Below, one piece after another: positions 20,889 through 32,730 of a stretch of 46,287 nt of DNA (positions within the stretch are counted from its first letter, which is position 1; every line of letters begins with the position of its first letter). A model generated the notes under the pieces. That model did no database searches. It worked only from the letters and a program-made list of their open reading frames with translations, and was not told the DNA's origin. Origin of the DNA: Gonium pectorale (Eukaryota; Chlorophyta; Chlorophyceae; Chlamydomonadales; Volvocaceae); contig LSYV01000070.1 in assembly GCA_001584585.1 (NCBI GenBank), positions 219,419 through 265,705 on the forward strand, written 5' to 3'. The translations under genes and the position numbers were made by a program.

Positions 20889-22652
20889 CGTGCCCAATGT
20901 CAATGCCACAGTCTGGCGTAATATTACATTGAAGGACAATGAAATATTACAGTCTGAATCGCTAATGTAAGGTAGTCACGCGCGAACTGCATCGGCAGTT
21001 GGGCGGTCGGGTACCGGACGGCTCCGAGACCTCCGAGACCAGCGTGCGGGTTTCGCCTTTCTCCCGGTCTGCCCGTTTCCGCAGTGCCCTCAATGATGGC
21101 CGCATTTTTCGGCCCATGCACATGACGTATATGGCGCATGCGGGTTTTGCCCATAACGTTTATTGCCCCGCAAGACCCCGGGGGTCTAACTCTAGGTCGA
21201 AAGTGCAGTAGCCGTCCCGGTGGCTGCGTCACGCTGCGCCACTGGCTGCACGCCTAGATGCACGCCTGGCTGCACGCCTGGCACGATGTCATAGAGCGTG
21301 TCCACATGCTGGTGGGCCTGCCTGTGGCCTCACGATTCTATTAGATCCATACCGCGTCGTTACAGTCGCAGCCACGCCGCTGGTCCAAAACGAAACGTCG
21401 CATCTTCGGGTGTGTATAAACGGTTGCCTTCCCTGTGTCTGTTTTATCTTAACCCACCACTGCTACTTATTTGTGCGCGTGCACGCGGAGGGCGGTCCAC
21501 CGGTCCTATCTTACTGCTGTGGCAGGCTGCACAATTTCTGTCGTCAAGACCTTCCGCCGCTTTGGGAGGTGTATTAGCGGCGTTCGACGCTGCAATTAGT
21601 AGGCATGCCGTGACGCCGTGGCGCTACTTGCTCCGTTAGTGGATTGTGCAGTTTGTGATTGTCAGCCAACTGTGAACACCAGCTGTTGGGAATGCATCGA
21701 GACTCTCATCACCAGGTCGCTCACCTTCCCGTTTAGGCCGGCAAGGAACAGACGTGCTGGGTTCAACGGGTACGTCATGCCGTCACAACAGAAGGGACCC
21801 TCAACTGGGAACACATGCCGTAACTATTACGTGTCCAACGCGTGCAAACCGACGATACCCGCTTATGCAACGAGGACCCATAGCCCGCCGAGCGCCGCCT
21901 CGTCGGTGCAACTTGAATGCATGGTAGAGTCGATTTGCGTCCGCAACAACCCAACAAACATTCTTAGCTGACACCTCACTTCCTGTCGCTCCTCAATATG
22001 GGAGCACACCAGCCGCTCTGAACGCGGCGCACACGCCCGACAGGCGTACTCGCGGCCGCAGTACCGCCACATTCCCTTTCGAAAGGAATGGCAAACACCA
22101 CGACGGTGTTGTTTGTCAGTACTACAACGCCCTACTTGCGGACAAGGGCGTAAAAAGGTACGCAACAGAAACGACAACAAAACATACGCACCGAACGGTG
22201 CCGGGCATGGTAGGACTTATGAGCCATGCAAGAATTTGTGAACCCGGCTGCGCCGCTTCTTGCACAACCGGCCGTTCACAAACAAGGAACAGCGCAAGCA
22301 CGCACTCAAATGTATCATGTATGCATGCGATATGGCCAGACGTCATCCGCGTAACCGTGTCCTTCACACTTTGGGGCCGAGGGACAATCAACGGCCAAGC
22401 TCTCGACCGAGTTTCCGGACAGTCTCTTGGTTACCAGCTGCGGAACGTCACGCGCGCCAGGCAATTCCCCAAGTCCCCACCCAGTCGAGGAACGCGTGCA
22501 CTAATCCGGTATCATTATGACAAGCAGCGACAGCTCCGGGTCAAGGCCACGTCAAGTCCGCGTGGCCACAGCATACGATACCCAAAGACTCCACCCGTTC
22601 CACGTCACTCCCCACCCCCGGCGCGCCCTGCGACCAAACCCAGGGGGCTGCC
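20889..22652. other. Intergenic spacer between PDK1 (5' side) and ClpB (3' side)
   Basis: 1.76 kb between two genes read in the same (minus) direction. It should contain the PDK1 promoter and 5' UTR near 20889 and the ClpB 3' UTR near 22652. Seen: an inverted repeat at 20919-20949, a short TGCACGCCT(G/A)G triplication about 21246-21281, and a sense TGTAA (TTACA at 21360-21364) too far from ClpB to assign. No coding motif was recognised. Confidence 0.5.
20919..20949. repeat. AT-rich inverted repeat upstream of PDK1
   Basis: Arms TAATATTACATTG and CAATGAAATATTA are complementary at 12 of 13 positions around a 5-nt AAGGA loop. It lies 31-61 nt upstream of the chosen PDK1 start codon and is strikingly AT-rich in a GC-rich genome. 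It could be a 5' UTR or promoter hairpin, or the remnant of a small element. It also lies near or within the reading frame of the alternative upstream ATG (20939). Confidence 0.7.
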
Positions 22653-24211
22653 TCACCGCCCGCTGCGCGCGGCCGCGTACGGCGCCGCCGCGGGCCCCTT
22701 CCCGCCCGCCGACTCGCTCAGCTTGGGGCCGTGGCGCAGCGCCACCCCGCCGTGCAGCTCGTCCGCCTCCACCACGATCGTGTCGTCCTCCACAAACTCC
22801 CCGCGCAGCAGCGCCTTGGCGATGGCCGTCTCCAGCTCCCGCTGTACGGCACGCTTGACCGGGCGTGCGCCGTACACGGGATCGTACCCGGTGGACGCCA
22901 GGTAGCGCACGGCCGAGTCGGACAGCTGCAGGCCGATCTTCTTCTCAGCAAGGCGCTCAGCGACGCGCTTGGCCTGCAGGCGGACGATCTGCGCAATCTG
23001 CTCGGACCGCAGCGGGTCGAAGACGATGAACTCGTCGATGCGGTTGACAAACTCAGGCCGGAAGTGGGTGCGGACCTGGGGCCGGGCGGGGCAGGGCGGG
23101 GTGAGGAGGTGTGTGTGCAAGGTGGCGGCCCAGGGGCTGTCGAGAGCGAGGGATAGTGGTGCAGCGTTGGGAGCGATGAGGCCCGCAGCGGGTAGGCCTT
23201 GCTTGACGGTGGTACATGGGAGTCCAATCGCAGGCGCGATACCAGTGGGCAAAAGCAGGCCCCAAAAGAGGAGGCAGCCGAGCCAACACCCTCCTGCCGC
23301 AACCAAACCACGCCACACCGCGACTCGTCCCGCTCCACGTCCCACGCGCCCACCTGCGCCATGACCAGGTTCTTGATGGCTGAACGGGTGGCGGAGTCGT
23401 TGCTCTCCAGCGCGGAGGCCATCTCCAGGATGTTGGTGGAGCCCAGGTTGGAGGTCAGGATGATGATGCTGTTCTTGAACGACACCACCCGGCCCTACAC
23501 ACGCGCACAAACAGACACGGGGACAGGGCACAAAGGAGGAAGGGACGGAGAGAACAATGTGTTATCCGTCAGCTCTGAGAGTAATCGCAGCACAGGAACT
23601 ACACTCCGACACGATCACAGAAAAATGTATTCTGAAACGGCCGGTGTGGTATACGTACACGACTCTGCTGGCAGCGCGGTTCCCTCTACAGCATAGGGAT
23701 GCGATGCTCCCACCGCCCACCTGCGAGTCGGTGACGCGCCCATCATCCAGGATCTGCAGCAGCACGTTGAACACGTCGGCGTGCGCCTTCTCCACCTCGT
23801 CGAACAGGATGACCGCGTAGGGGCGCCGCCGCACCGCCTCCGTCAGCTGGCCGCCCTCGTCATAGCCGACGTAGCCTGCGGGCCGTGGGGGTCACAGGGT
23901 TTAAATGTACCGCTGCACGCTGGTTTGAGGATGTGACTGCTTCAGGGCATGAACAGCCTCCGCCTGGTTCATCCGACCAGCTGCGGAATGCATCTTGGCG
24001 TTTCCTCCTCTTGTCCGAACGCTAAGCCCCAGAGGTGTGCGTGTGCTGTGTACGGCAGTGCTGTCCGTGCTTGTGTAAAGCGCATTACCCCACGCGGGCG
24101 CCATTGCACCCACCCGGCGGCGCGCCGATGAGCCTGCTGACGCTGTGCTTCTCCATGTACTCGGACATGTCCAGCCGCACCATGGCGTCCTCGCTGTTGA
24201 ACAGGAACTGG

Positions 24212-24243
<32 letters not shown>

Positions 24244-27107
24244 ACCTGCGCCGATGTTTCGGGACTGCCTGAACTTGTAAACTATCAGAGCATCAAAGCA
24301 TGTGTCGGCGACGCGATATGTGAGGCGAGCGCAACAGCAGGTATTGCTGACGCCCCAGAAGTGCAGTCGGCCATGCGTCTCACGCGTGAGCATTTACGGG
24401 AGGCCCGTCAGGATCAAACACAGTCGCTGCCACGTGGAACTCGCAGCCTTTTGAGCGCGCGCGCTCTTCCGCGCCCACACCCATCAACAAAGCACGGTAG
24501 ACATTGGTGGCGTTTGCACGTCGCAGCCACGGTCCATAGCAGCACCGCCTGCTTGCCAGAAGCCCCCTCCATGTGCGTGCCACCCGCCCCGGCCGCGTCG
24601 CTGCTCACCGGTGGGCCCCAGGAACATGAAGCTTGCGATGGGGCGGTTGGGGTCGGACAGGCCGGCGCGGCTGCGCTGGATGGCGTCCGCCACCGCCTCC
24701 ACCGCGTCGTCCTGCCCGATGACCCGCCGGTGCAGCTCGTCCGTCAGGTGCAGCAGCTTGTCGCGCTCCGACTCGACCAGCTTTGACACGGGGATGCCTG
24801 GGAGGGGGAGGGGAGGACACCGGGTGGGAAACGGGTCAAACGCGGCGGGTGGCCGTCGGGTTGGAAGGCATCTTCACTAGAAAAGCCAGAGGCGCACGTT
24901 AAAGACGAGGAGATTTGAGGCCATGGCTTTGACGTAGTCACACTGCATAACCATACAGCATCATCGACGCCCCCCCGTGTGAGCCGTGCGTTTGAGGGCG
25001 CGCAGCCCTCGGCACGATCCCCCAGCTCACGAACGCCGCCCGCGTTGCATAAACGTCTCCGTACACCCACCCGTCCACTTGGCGATGATCTCGGCGATGT
25101 CGGCCTCCGTGACCTCCTCCTTGAGCAGCTTGGAGCCGCTGCCGTTGCCCGACGAGGCGGCCTTGCTGGCCAGAGCGTCCTCCGCGGCCTTGAGCTGGTT
25201 CTGCAGCGAGTGCAGCGTGCCGTACTTGAGCTCCGCGGCCCTGTGGCCGGCAGGGTCGGCGCGAAGGGGCGTAAGCGGGTCGTGAACCAATCAAGGCAGC
25301 AAGCAGACCGGCGCGGATGAGAGTTGACCTGTCTCCCATCCTTTCAAACCCGCGCCGCCCCGCTTGCCGTACGTGATCTGGGAAGCCCGGTACCAAAGTT
25401 GTCCCTATTCCGGTTCCGGACCGGACAGGGTGCCCAGCACAAGTCCCGGATTCGTGCAAGCGTGAAACACCTCAATCCAGGAGCCCGATCCAGGAACCCA
25501 ATCCCCGACTCTTGCTTGTCACAAAGCGAAATACCCAATCCCACCTGTTGAGGTCGTAGTCCCGCTCCGCCTGCGCGATCTCGATGTTGACGCGCTCAAT
25601 CTCCTCCTTGAGGTCCTGCACGCGGCTCATGTCGGCCTTCTCACGGCTCCACTGGTCCGACAGCACGCGCTGGTCATCCTTGAGCCGCGCCAGCTCGCCG
25701 TCCAGCGTCGCCAGACGGGCGGCAGCGCCGCGGTCGCTGCCGGCGGCCTAGCGGGCAGGGGCAGGGCAGAGGGGAGGAACCCGGTGGCGGAGGGTTGCGA
25801 AAGAGGCTGGGGAAGTATGCTCTCGGCAAGGGACAGCATTGCGGGCATGGCCCTGGAGCAGCGCCTGCACAGCGGGGCTTCTTGATGATGTGGTGAACTG
25901 GGATGGATTACCGGAGCGCGAAAGCCCGCACCTTGCCGCCGAAATCGCCCCTCCCAACCTCCCGCCCCGCCCCGCGCCCGGGCCCCCGCCTCTTCCCTTC
26001 CCCACCCTCACCTTCTGCAGGCTGAGCCTCTCCATCTCCAGCTGCAGCACCTTGCGGTCGATCTCGTCCAGCGCCAGCGGCTTGGAGGTGATCTCCATCT
26101 TGAGCTTGGCGGCGGCCTCGTCCACCAGGTCGATGGCCTGAGGGGCGGGCGCGGGAGCGGCCGGCGGCGTGCTTATAGAGGCGCACGTGCGTCAGCATAG
26201 CGTCAGGCGCCACGTCCGGGTACGCAAAAATAAGCATCAGTACGCGCCAAACGACCCGCCTGCGAGCACGAGCCCGGCAGCTGGGCAAACGGGCGCAACG
26301 CACATACAACAGGCTCCCCCTGGTCACCCCAGAGAAAATTCTGGGCCGCATCGGGGGCTACGGTGGTGGTCGCCGCCGAACTAACATGCAGGGACATCAC
26401 CCCTTCGAATCCCTCTGGAGCTTGGTCCTACGATAACACCATCGCTTTCGCGCTTACGCTCGTCGTATGCGTCGTATTATTTCAATACAACAGGCTCAGG
26501 GGTGAGGGGTAGGGTAACCCCGTTGCGACGCCAGCCCTGAACACACAGCCGCACCCCCCCGGAGGGCGCCCCGCGCTCCCGACACCGCTGCCCGGGCACA
26601 GTCCACCGCCCTCACCTTGTCCGGCAGGAAGCGGTCGGCGATGTACCTGTCGCTCAGCACCGCCGCCTCCACCAGCGCGCTGTCGCTGATGCGCACCCCG
26701 TGGTGCACCTCGTAGCGCTCGCGCAGGCCGCGCAGGATGGACACCGTCTGCGCCACGCTGGGCTGGTCCACGTACACCTGCGTGCGGACGGACGGGCGGC
26801 CGACAGGTGTGGGAGTACGGGAAGGCGTTCTCGGTAAAGAAGCCAGAGGCGCATGTCATCCCGGGCCCGGGACACGCGTGAGGCTACGCGCTGGTGCATT
26901 GACTCCCGACGTAGTGCAACTAGCTCACAAAGGCACGGTGGGATACGGGTCCGTGGTTGTTTCTCTGTGAGGCGGTCACCGCCGCCGCAGCCGCTCCCAC
27001 CCCATCCCACCCAAACCACGCCCGCCCCGCACCGCACCCCGCCCTGCACCTGTTGGAAGCGGCGCTCCAGTGCGGGGTCCTTCTCAATGTACTTCCGGTA
27101 CTCGTCC

Positions 27108-27144
<37 letters not shown>

Positions 27145-30100
27145 ACAGCATGGGCTTGAGCAGGTTGGAGGCGTCCATGGCGCCCTGCGGCGGGAGAAAA
27201 GGGGTTTGGGGAAAGACCACATGTGTTTCGAGGTCAAAGTCACAACACGCACACTTTCCTGGGCCTCCCCAGGGTCTTGGTGATGCAATCAGCAACCTTA
27301 CTAATTAACTCCAACCTAACTTCCTAATTAATTAAAAAACATACAGCTCGTAAGTGAGGTGCTACTTGCGTGCGCATGTGTGAGATGGGTTTTGCGTGCG
27401 TCCCGCGTCCTGTCGCCCCTTTTCCCCCTCCCAGGCAACTCCGCCCCTTCACCCACCCCAGTGGCTCCCGCGCCCACGATGGTGTGGATCTCGTCGATGA
27501 ACAGCACGATGCGGCCCGCGCTGTCCGTCACCTCCTTGATCACCTGGCGGGAGGGAGGCGGGGCGGGAGAACCAGGCAGGGCACGCACGGGGTGCATGTG
27601 GGCGCAATACTCATAACCCTTTGCTCCAAAGAGAGGGTACTCAAAACACTTTGCATCCAATGGGAGCACAGTCGGTCGTTAGTTGCAAGGATCTGCGCAG
27701 CAAAGGCGGATGCCGGATGGCCTGCTGTGGGAATTGATGCAGCGCAGCGCTGTCAGCAGCAATGATGCTGCCCATCGGGAGGCTGCTGGGGCGCAGCGCA
27801 ACCGGTCAGGGGACTCACCGCCTTGAGGCGGTCCTCGAACTCGCCGCGGTACTTGGCGCCGGCGATGAGAGAGCCCATGTCCAGAGCCATCAGCGTGCGG
27901 CCCTGGGGGTTGGGGCGAATCAACCAACAACCGCTGACGGCCGGTTACCGGCATCGGCAGACTGCGCCCCGGCAAGGGCGTGATGCCTGAACGCAGGCGC
28001 CTGCTCGGGAGCTCTGTACCAAAGGCTACTGTCACGCCAGGACATCTGTCCTAACACCCTTCCGCGCACTTGCGAAGGCCTGGTCACTGTTCTGAACAGG
28101 GCCGCCACCTGCCCTACCCTCCCTCACCTGCAGCGCCTGCGGCACGTCGCCCGCCACAATGCGCTGCGCCAGGCCCTCCACGACGGCCGTCTTGCCCACA
28201 CCGGGCTCGCCGATCAGCACCTGCGAGGTGTGTGGGGGGTTCAGGGGGTTGCGCGGCCACGCGTCAGGAGCGGCGACAGCTGCTGCCCTGCCTCAAGCGA
28301 TCCCTATCCGTTCCCGACGGCGCGGCCTGTGCGGCCTTACTCTGTACCATCGAGCTTGTAGCAGGGCCCGTCCCTGTCCTGCCAGCGTACGAGGACCCCC
28401 TCTGCGTACAGCTCCGGCCGTCCGCCCTATTTCCCCCTCCCGCTCCTCCAGCCCCACCGGGCTGTTCCTCTTACCGGGTTGTTCTTGGTGCGGCGGGACA
28501 GGATCTGGATGGTCCGGCGCACCTCGTCGTCGCGCCCGATGACGGGGTCCAGCTTGCCCTCCCGTGCTGCCGCCGTCAGGTCGCGGGCATACTTGCTGAG
28601 CGCCTCGTACTTGCCCTCGGGATCCTGGTCCACCACCTTGTTACTGCCGCGGATGTCCTTGACGGCCTGGGAGAGTGGGAGCGGGGTGGGGTCACAGTGT
28701 TGAAAGGCGCTCTCAGTCGAAAGGCCCGAGGCAAATGTCATTCCGATTGATCGAAGGCCGAGCCGGACACGTTTCGCAGCCGCCCCCGCTAACCCTTGGT
28801 GTTTTTGGCCAAGTGGCCCCAGGCAGCGAGGTGGGTGCTTCCGGAGCCGGCTGCGTTTGATGCCTAGTGTATGAGACGCACTCGCATTACCGGCATGCGG
28901 CAGGCGCAGGAGCATAGGCGCAGGCAAGCAGAAAGAGCGCCGCGCTGCTCAACCCTATCTTCGTCCGCTTGGCTGGCTCCTCAACGCCTCTCTAGTCTTC
29001 CTCCGGGGGCCTTCCACATTTCCCACCGAGCCCCCTCTCACCAACACGCATTGCGCAGTCTGTTCTGGGTCGGGCAGATTCAACACGCCTACCTGCCCGC
29101 CCGTTCCCTCCCCCAAACAACCCCCACCTGCTCAAGCTTGTCCTTGCTGAGCCCCTCGGACCGGAACAGCTGCTCCCCGAACCGCGTGTCGTCTGCCAGC
29201 GCCACCACCAGGTGCTCAATCGACACAAACTGGTCGCCCCACTTCGACTGCAGGTCCATGGCCCGGGCCACCAAGGCCTCCAGGAAGCGGCCAAGCACCT
29301 GGGGAGGGGGGGGCGGAGGCGTGCGCCGGCGAGGAGGCGGAGGCAAAATCGAATGGTAACCCAGATGGGACGCATGAGGAATTCCTGCCGGTGCTGCGCC
29401 AACATACCAAACGCTGGCGACTCGTACTGCCCGGGCGCTTCGTCTGGCCGTGATAGTTTTCTGTTGTGCCCCTATCGGTCAGCGAGGGAGCTCCACCACG
29501 CGGTTCGGTTCATCAACCCGTGCAGCCAGGGCGACCGCGAGCACCGCCCGACGCACCTGCGCCGAGTCGCCGCTGACTTTGGGCTGGCGCCGGATGTACT
29601 CGTCCGTCCGCTCCAGCAGGCGTGTGGGGTTGGAGCCCGCCTTGGCCAGCACGCGGCGCGCCAGGCCGTTGGGCTGCTCCAGCATGGCCTTGAGCAGGTG
29701 CTCGGTCTCCACGATCTGCTGGCTGTACTCCTTGCACACCTCGGGGGCGGCAACGATCGCCTGCGGATAGGGTACGGAGGAGGGGATGTGGCCGAGAGGG
29801 GTGTGAAGCGCCTGGGCGATGAAACCGAATGGCTGGTGTGAAGCGCCCACGCGTTGTGACCGAACAGATGGGTGCGAGGGAGGATCGACCATGCGGTAGC
29901 ATGCAACTTGGTGTTGATATCCTCTCTCGGCGCGTTCACAACTTGGTCTCTACATCAGTATGCCACAGTCCAGTGATGCCCACGGTGCCCGCTGCCCCCA
30001 GCCGCTAACACATGCGCGTAAACGTCCTAAACCCGCACAAAACAGGGGCATCCACTACCGTGGTCGTGCGAGTCCGTGTTGCTCCTGGCACAGGGCCCGG

Positions 30101-30999
30101 CCGCTTACCGCACCCATGCACAACAGCCAGCACTGCGTACGGACACCCGCAAAAACACGTACGGCGCCCCCGCACCGTGCGGCCGTGCATGCGCATACGA
30201 CATGTGCACTGCAGTTTGGCGTTGTGTGAAGGTACGTGATGTGGGTCAGACAGTGCCGTCGCAGGAAGGCGCGCATTCCCCTGAGCTATACTGCACCCGC
30301 TGGCTCGCGCTGCGACGCCAGCGCAGTCCAACCCCCGCCCCGTCGGTCCCCGCACCTGCCATGCTTTCTCCGTGAACTGGTTGGCGGTGATCCTCTTGCC
30401 GCCGCCACCGCTGCCCGCCTGGCTCGCAGCCGCGGCAAAGCTACGCCTACCGGGCCTGCGGGGGCCGATGTCCGATTCGCGCCGTGAAACCACCAACGTG
30501 ATGTGTGTCAATGACCGGGAGGCGGATCCCGTATATGCCCCATGCCCTGGCTCGCAGGACGGCTTAGTACAAGCTGTCTGCAGCCTGAACTAGCATTCAC
30601 CTCTACACAGGTGCCTAGCAAAGAACCCTTCAGCTGCACGCCAGCCACGATGCAGGGCAGCCGAAGTAAACCAGCCCAGGGCAAGAGTCGAGGGGGACGC
30701 TGGTTGGGCCGCCCACACGGCATCCCAGTTGGACTTGGCCGCCCGAGGACCCCTCACCTGCCGAGCCGCTGCCGTGCGGGGGCCAGAGCATGTCCCGTCA
30801 CAGCGGGGGAGCGGGCGAGCGGCAGCGCGCTGAAGGGCAACAGCGACGCCTCCAGGTGCCTGCTTCCGCCATACGCCGGGGCGTGACGGGGTCCCGCGTA
30901 AAGGCCCGACAGCGCGCGGGGCACCTGTGCCGCGCTGGGGGCACTCTGCCGGTTGAGGGTGGAGGTTCCTGTGGTGGACGGAGCATGGAGGGAGGACAT
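22653..30999 (-). CDS. CLPB3: ClpB-type Hsp100 disaggregase, probably chloroplast (ClpB3-like)
   Basis: Exons (minus order): 30999-30758, 30455-30356, 29760-29557, 29298-29128, 28666-28475, 28220-28128, 27902-27819, 27543-27457, 27184-27050, 26777-26616, 26137-26012, 25747-25545, 25240-25071, 24797-24609, 24245-24114, 23875-23721, 23494-23354, 23075-22653; 3009 nt, 1002 aa, every phase agrees. ClpB is a hexameric AAA+ chaperone that rescues aggregated protein with Hsp70. Order: Ser/Ala/Arg-rich transit peptide (1-~85), Clp_N repeats (from [13 protein letters not shown]), NBD1 Walker A GEPGVGKT (~307-314) and Walker B LFIDEIHT, Arg finger ALERRF, coiled-coil middle domain (~491-656), NBD2 Walker A GPTGVGKT (split by an intron), Walker [12 protein letters not shown]-terminal [11 protein letters not shown] and [15 protein letters not shown]. 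The middle domain separates it from ClpC. Plastid targeting is inferred from the leader and similarity to plant ClpB3; mitochondrial targeting is possible. Two acceptors use TAG. Confidence 0.97.
24861..24903 (-). repeat. Intronic shared motif, copy A (ClpB intron 13)
   Basis: In the gene's sense the copy starts TTAACGTGCGCCTCTGGCTT and ends GATGCCTTCCAA. The 14-mer TGCGCCTCTGGCTT is identical to copy B (26818-26859). It lies about 65-105 nt upstream of the 3' splice site of its intron (25070-24798). Confidence 0.65.
26818..26859 (-). repeat. Intronic shared motif, copy B (ClpB intron 9)
   Basis: In the gene's sense the copy starts ATGACATGCGCCTCTGGCTT and continues CTTTACCGAGAACGCCTTCC. It shares ATGACAT and the GAG.(A)CGCCTT end with copy C and the central 14-mer with copy A. 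It lies about 40-80 nt upstream of the 3' splice site of intron 27049-26778. Confidence 0.65.
27609..27659 (-). repeat. Diverged direct repeat in ClpB intron 7
   Basis: Plus-strand words TACTCATAACCCTTTGCTCC and TACTCAAAACACTTTGCATC, 30 bp apart, are related copies within the intron 27818-27544. No function is evident. Confidence 0.5.
28701..28742 (-). repeat. Intronic shared motif, copy C (ClpB intron 4)
   Basis: In the gene's sense the copy starts ATGACATTTGCCTCGGGCCT and continues TTCGACTGAGAGCGCCTTTC. It lies about 34-75 nt upstream of the 3' splice site of intron 29127-28667, matching the placement of copies A and B. Confidence 0.65.
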
Positions 31000-32040
31000 A
31001 CCCCAATTGAGAATCGGTGGAGTAGCCGCGCCTCAGCCCTACATAGGGGCATTCCAGACAGCAGCACTCCAGACACGGGATCGTGGCATGGTGGAGGGAC
31101 AATCTAGAACCATAGGTGTTGTGGTTTCATATTCTTACCAGTGTGCAACATAGCGCCGCGGATGTACTCTAGTGCTGTTGGCAAGATCCGAGCTGCTTGG
31201 ACAAGAACCGAGTTGAGGCCACCGACAAGCGAAGCTGTCTGGGCCGGCTGAGAAAGCAGCATACACGGTTAATCAACTGTGCCGGGAACAGAAAAGACCT
31301 TAACAGGGTGCGAGCGTGCGCGCAAGAAAGAGCCAGCTCAGCCAGAGTCTCGGAGCGGGAGTAAATACGCTCGTGTAACCCGCGAAGGCCCCAGAAACGG
31401 CTCGAAAGAACCGGCAAGAAGCTGATTATGTGAGGCAACGCCCAATATCCCAATTACAGTATAGGTGCTGTCGACCTTGCCTCGAGACAGGCACCTTGGC
31501 CTCCTCGGACTCTGGACTGCGCACGCACATGGCCATAAGCTCCAAAGTCATTACCTGGACTCGCACGTGAACTTTACGTTTTGCCCAGCAGCGTCAGCCC
31601 TTTTCCGGGTACACCCTTCATGATAGCTAGCGAGGGCGCCCTCAGCCTGTGTTCATTGATAACCGGTCCTCGTGTGGAAGCATGGTACAGCGTGGGGCCA
31701 ACCCTACTTCGTCTCCGTCCCACAAGCCCGTGCACAAACGGTGCCTCAACACACCTAAACTATTTCCCTTACGTCACCCTACCGACCCAACTTTCCTGAT
31801 AGGTGCACGTGAGGGAAATGAAACGCAGCAAGCGCACTGCAGGTCGGCGGTGTCCAGGTGTGCAGCCATGCCGCACGGCATGCGGGCTGGGACCTATTCC
31901 GCCCGGTAATGGGCGCCATACGGCAGCCCGGCATACTACCTCGGTGCGGTGGATTGCATGCCCGATGCACACCCTGCGCAAGGCGCTGACAGAGTTCACC
32001 ACGATTCTCCACGTGTCTTCAATCGCAAACCAGGCGTGAG

Positions 32041-32720
32041 CTAATAGTCAAAGGGCGCTCTGCGCTCCGCTTGCTCCAGGGCGTCTCCCAACTTCCTTGA
32101 TGCGCCCTCTTGACCTTCGGGTTACACCCGCTATATTCCAACAGACACGAATGACGACCTTCCTCAAATGTACACGTATCCTTAAGAGAGCGGGTGGGTG
32201 GCCTCTCAAGACCAAGAAAAGAGAAACCTGCACAGAAAGAGGGAGCCTGCCTCTACGGCCATACACGCCGAAGGCGTGACGTTTCCAATAGGGCGGGCGG
32301 GTACAGAGCAAGACATGTGACGTTCGTCCCGCCCCCCAAAGGACCGGCCAAGCAGCTTACCCTGTTTGTCGAACTTCACCTGGTGGACCGCTACTTGTCG
32401 AGGTTGAGCTGCGGTGTTGTTGATGTCGCGGTCACCGGTCCGACGGCGCTCAGCGGTTACTAGACCGTCGTGCGCCCAGCCCGCCCACCCGGCCGTGGAC
32501 CACCTGAACCTGCGTGGCAGTGGGTAATGGAGAAAGCCTGAAACCGCGTTGCATGAAGTGTTACCGTACCGGTAACCCTTTCAGCGGATGGGCCAGGTTC
32601 ATGGGGCGAACAAGTAATCGCACAAGCATGACAGCCCCGGAGCTCAGCCCGTCGGCGTCCTTATCCGGCACGATCAAAATGCGTCGCTTCGGGTCGCTGA
32701 CGCCGTCCGGCGTCAGCGAC
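32041..32720 (-). pseudogene. DHH-phosphoesterase-like fragment, probably decayed
   Basis: Seen: the minus-strand frame reads RRILIVPDKDADGLSSGAVM at 32624-32689, matching the first metal-binding motif (PDKDADGLxxG) of a DHH-superfamily phosphoesterase branch. A plausible C-terminal coding stretch ending KLGDALEQAERRAPFDY-stop lies at 32041-32094. Between them only about 530 bp remain, too short for the rest of a DHH domain. The later DHH motif (Asp-His-His) was not found, and stops interrupt each frame. The upstream residues are encoded by perfect palindromes, suggesting rearranged DNA. Either this is a pseudogene fragment or a few small exons were missed. The link between the two stretches is inference. 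Confidence 0.35.
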
Positions 32721-32730
32721 CCGCGGGTCG
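32691..32730. repeat. Overlapping perfect palindromes (hairpin-forming)
   Basis: A 15-bp perfect inverted repeat with a 2-nt centre (arms GGGTCGCTGACGCCG and CGGCGTCAGCGACCC, 32691-32722) overlaps a 14-bp perfect palindrome CGACCCGCGGGTCG (32717-32730). Related CCCGCGGGTCG and GCGCCGGCGC words follow to about 32770. Confidence 0.85.

Noticed and set aside
26395..26425. tRNA B-box-like CTTCGAATCC
   Set aside because: There is no A-box at the proper distance and no cloverleaf. It lies within a ClpB intron.
31000..31500. Heat-shock elements upstream of ClpB
   Set aside because: Several GAA triplets occur around 31380-31420, but not in the alternating GAA/TTC spacing needed.
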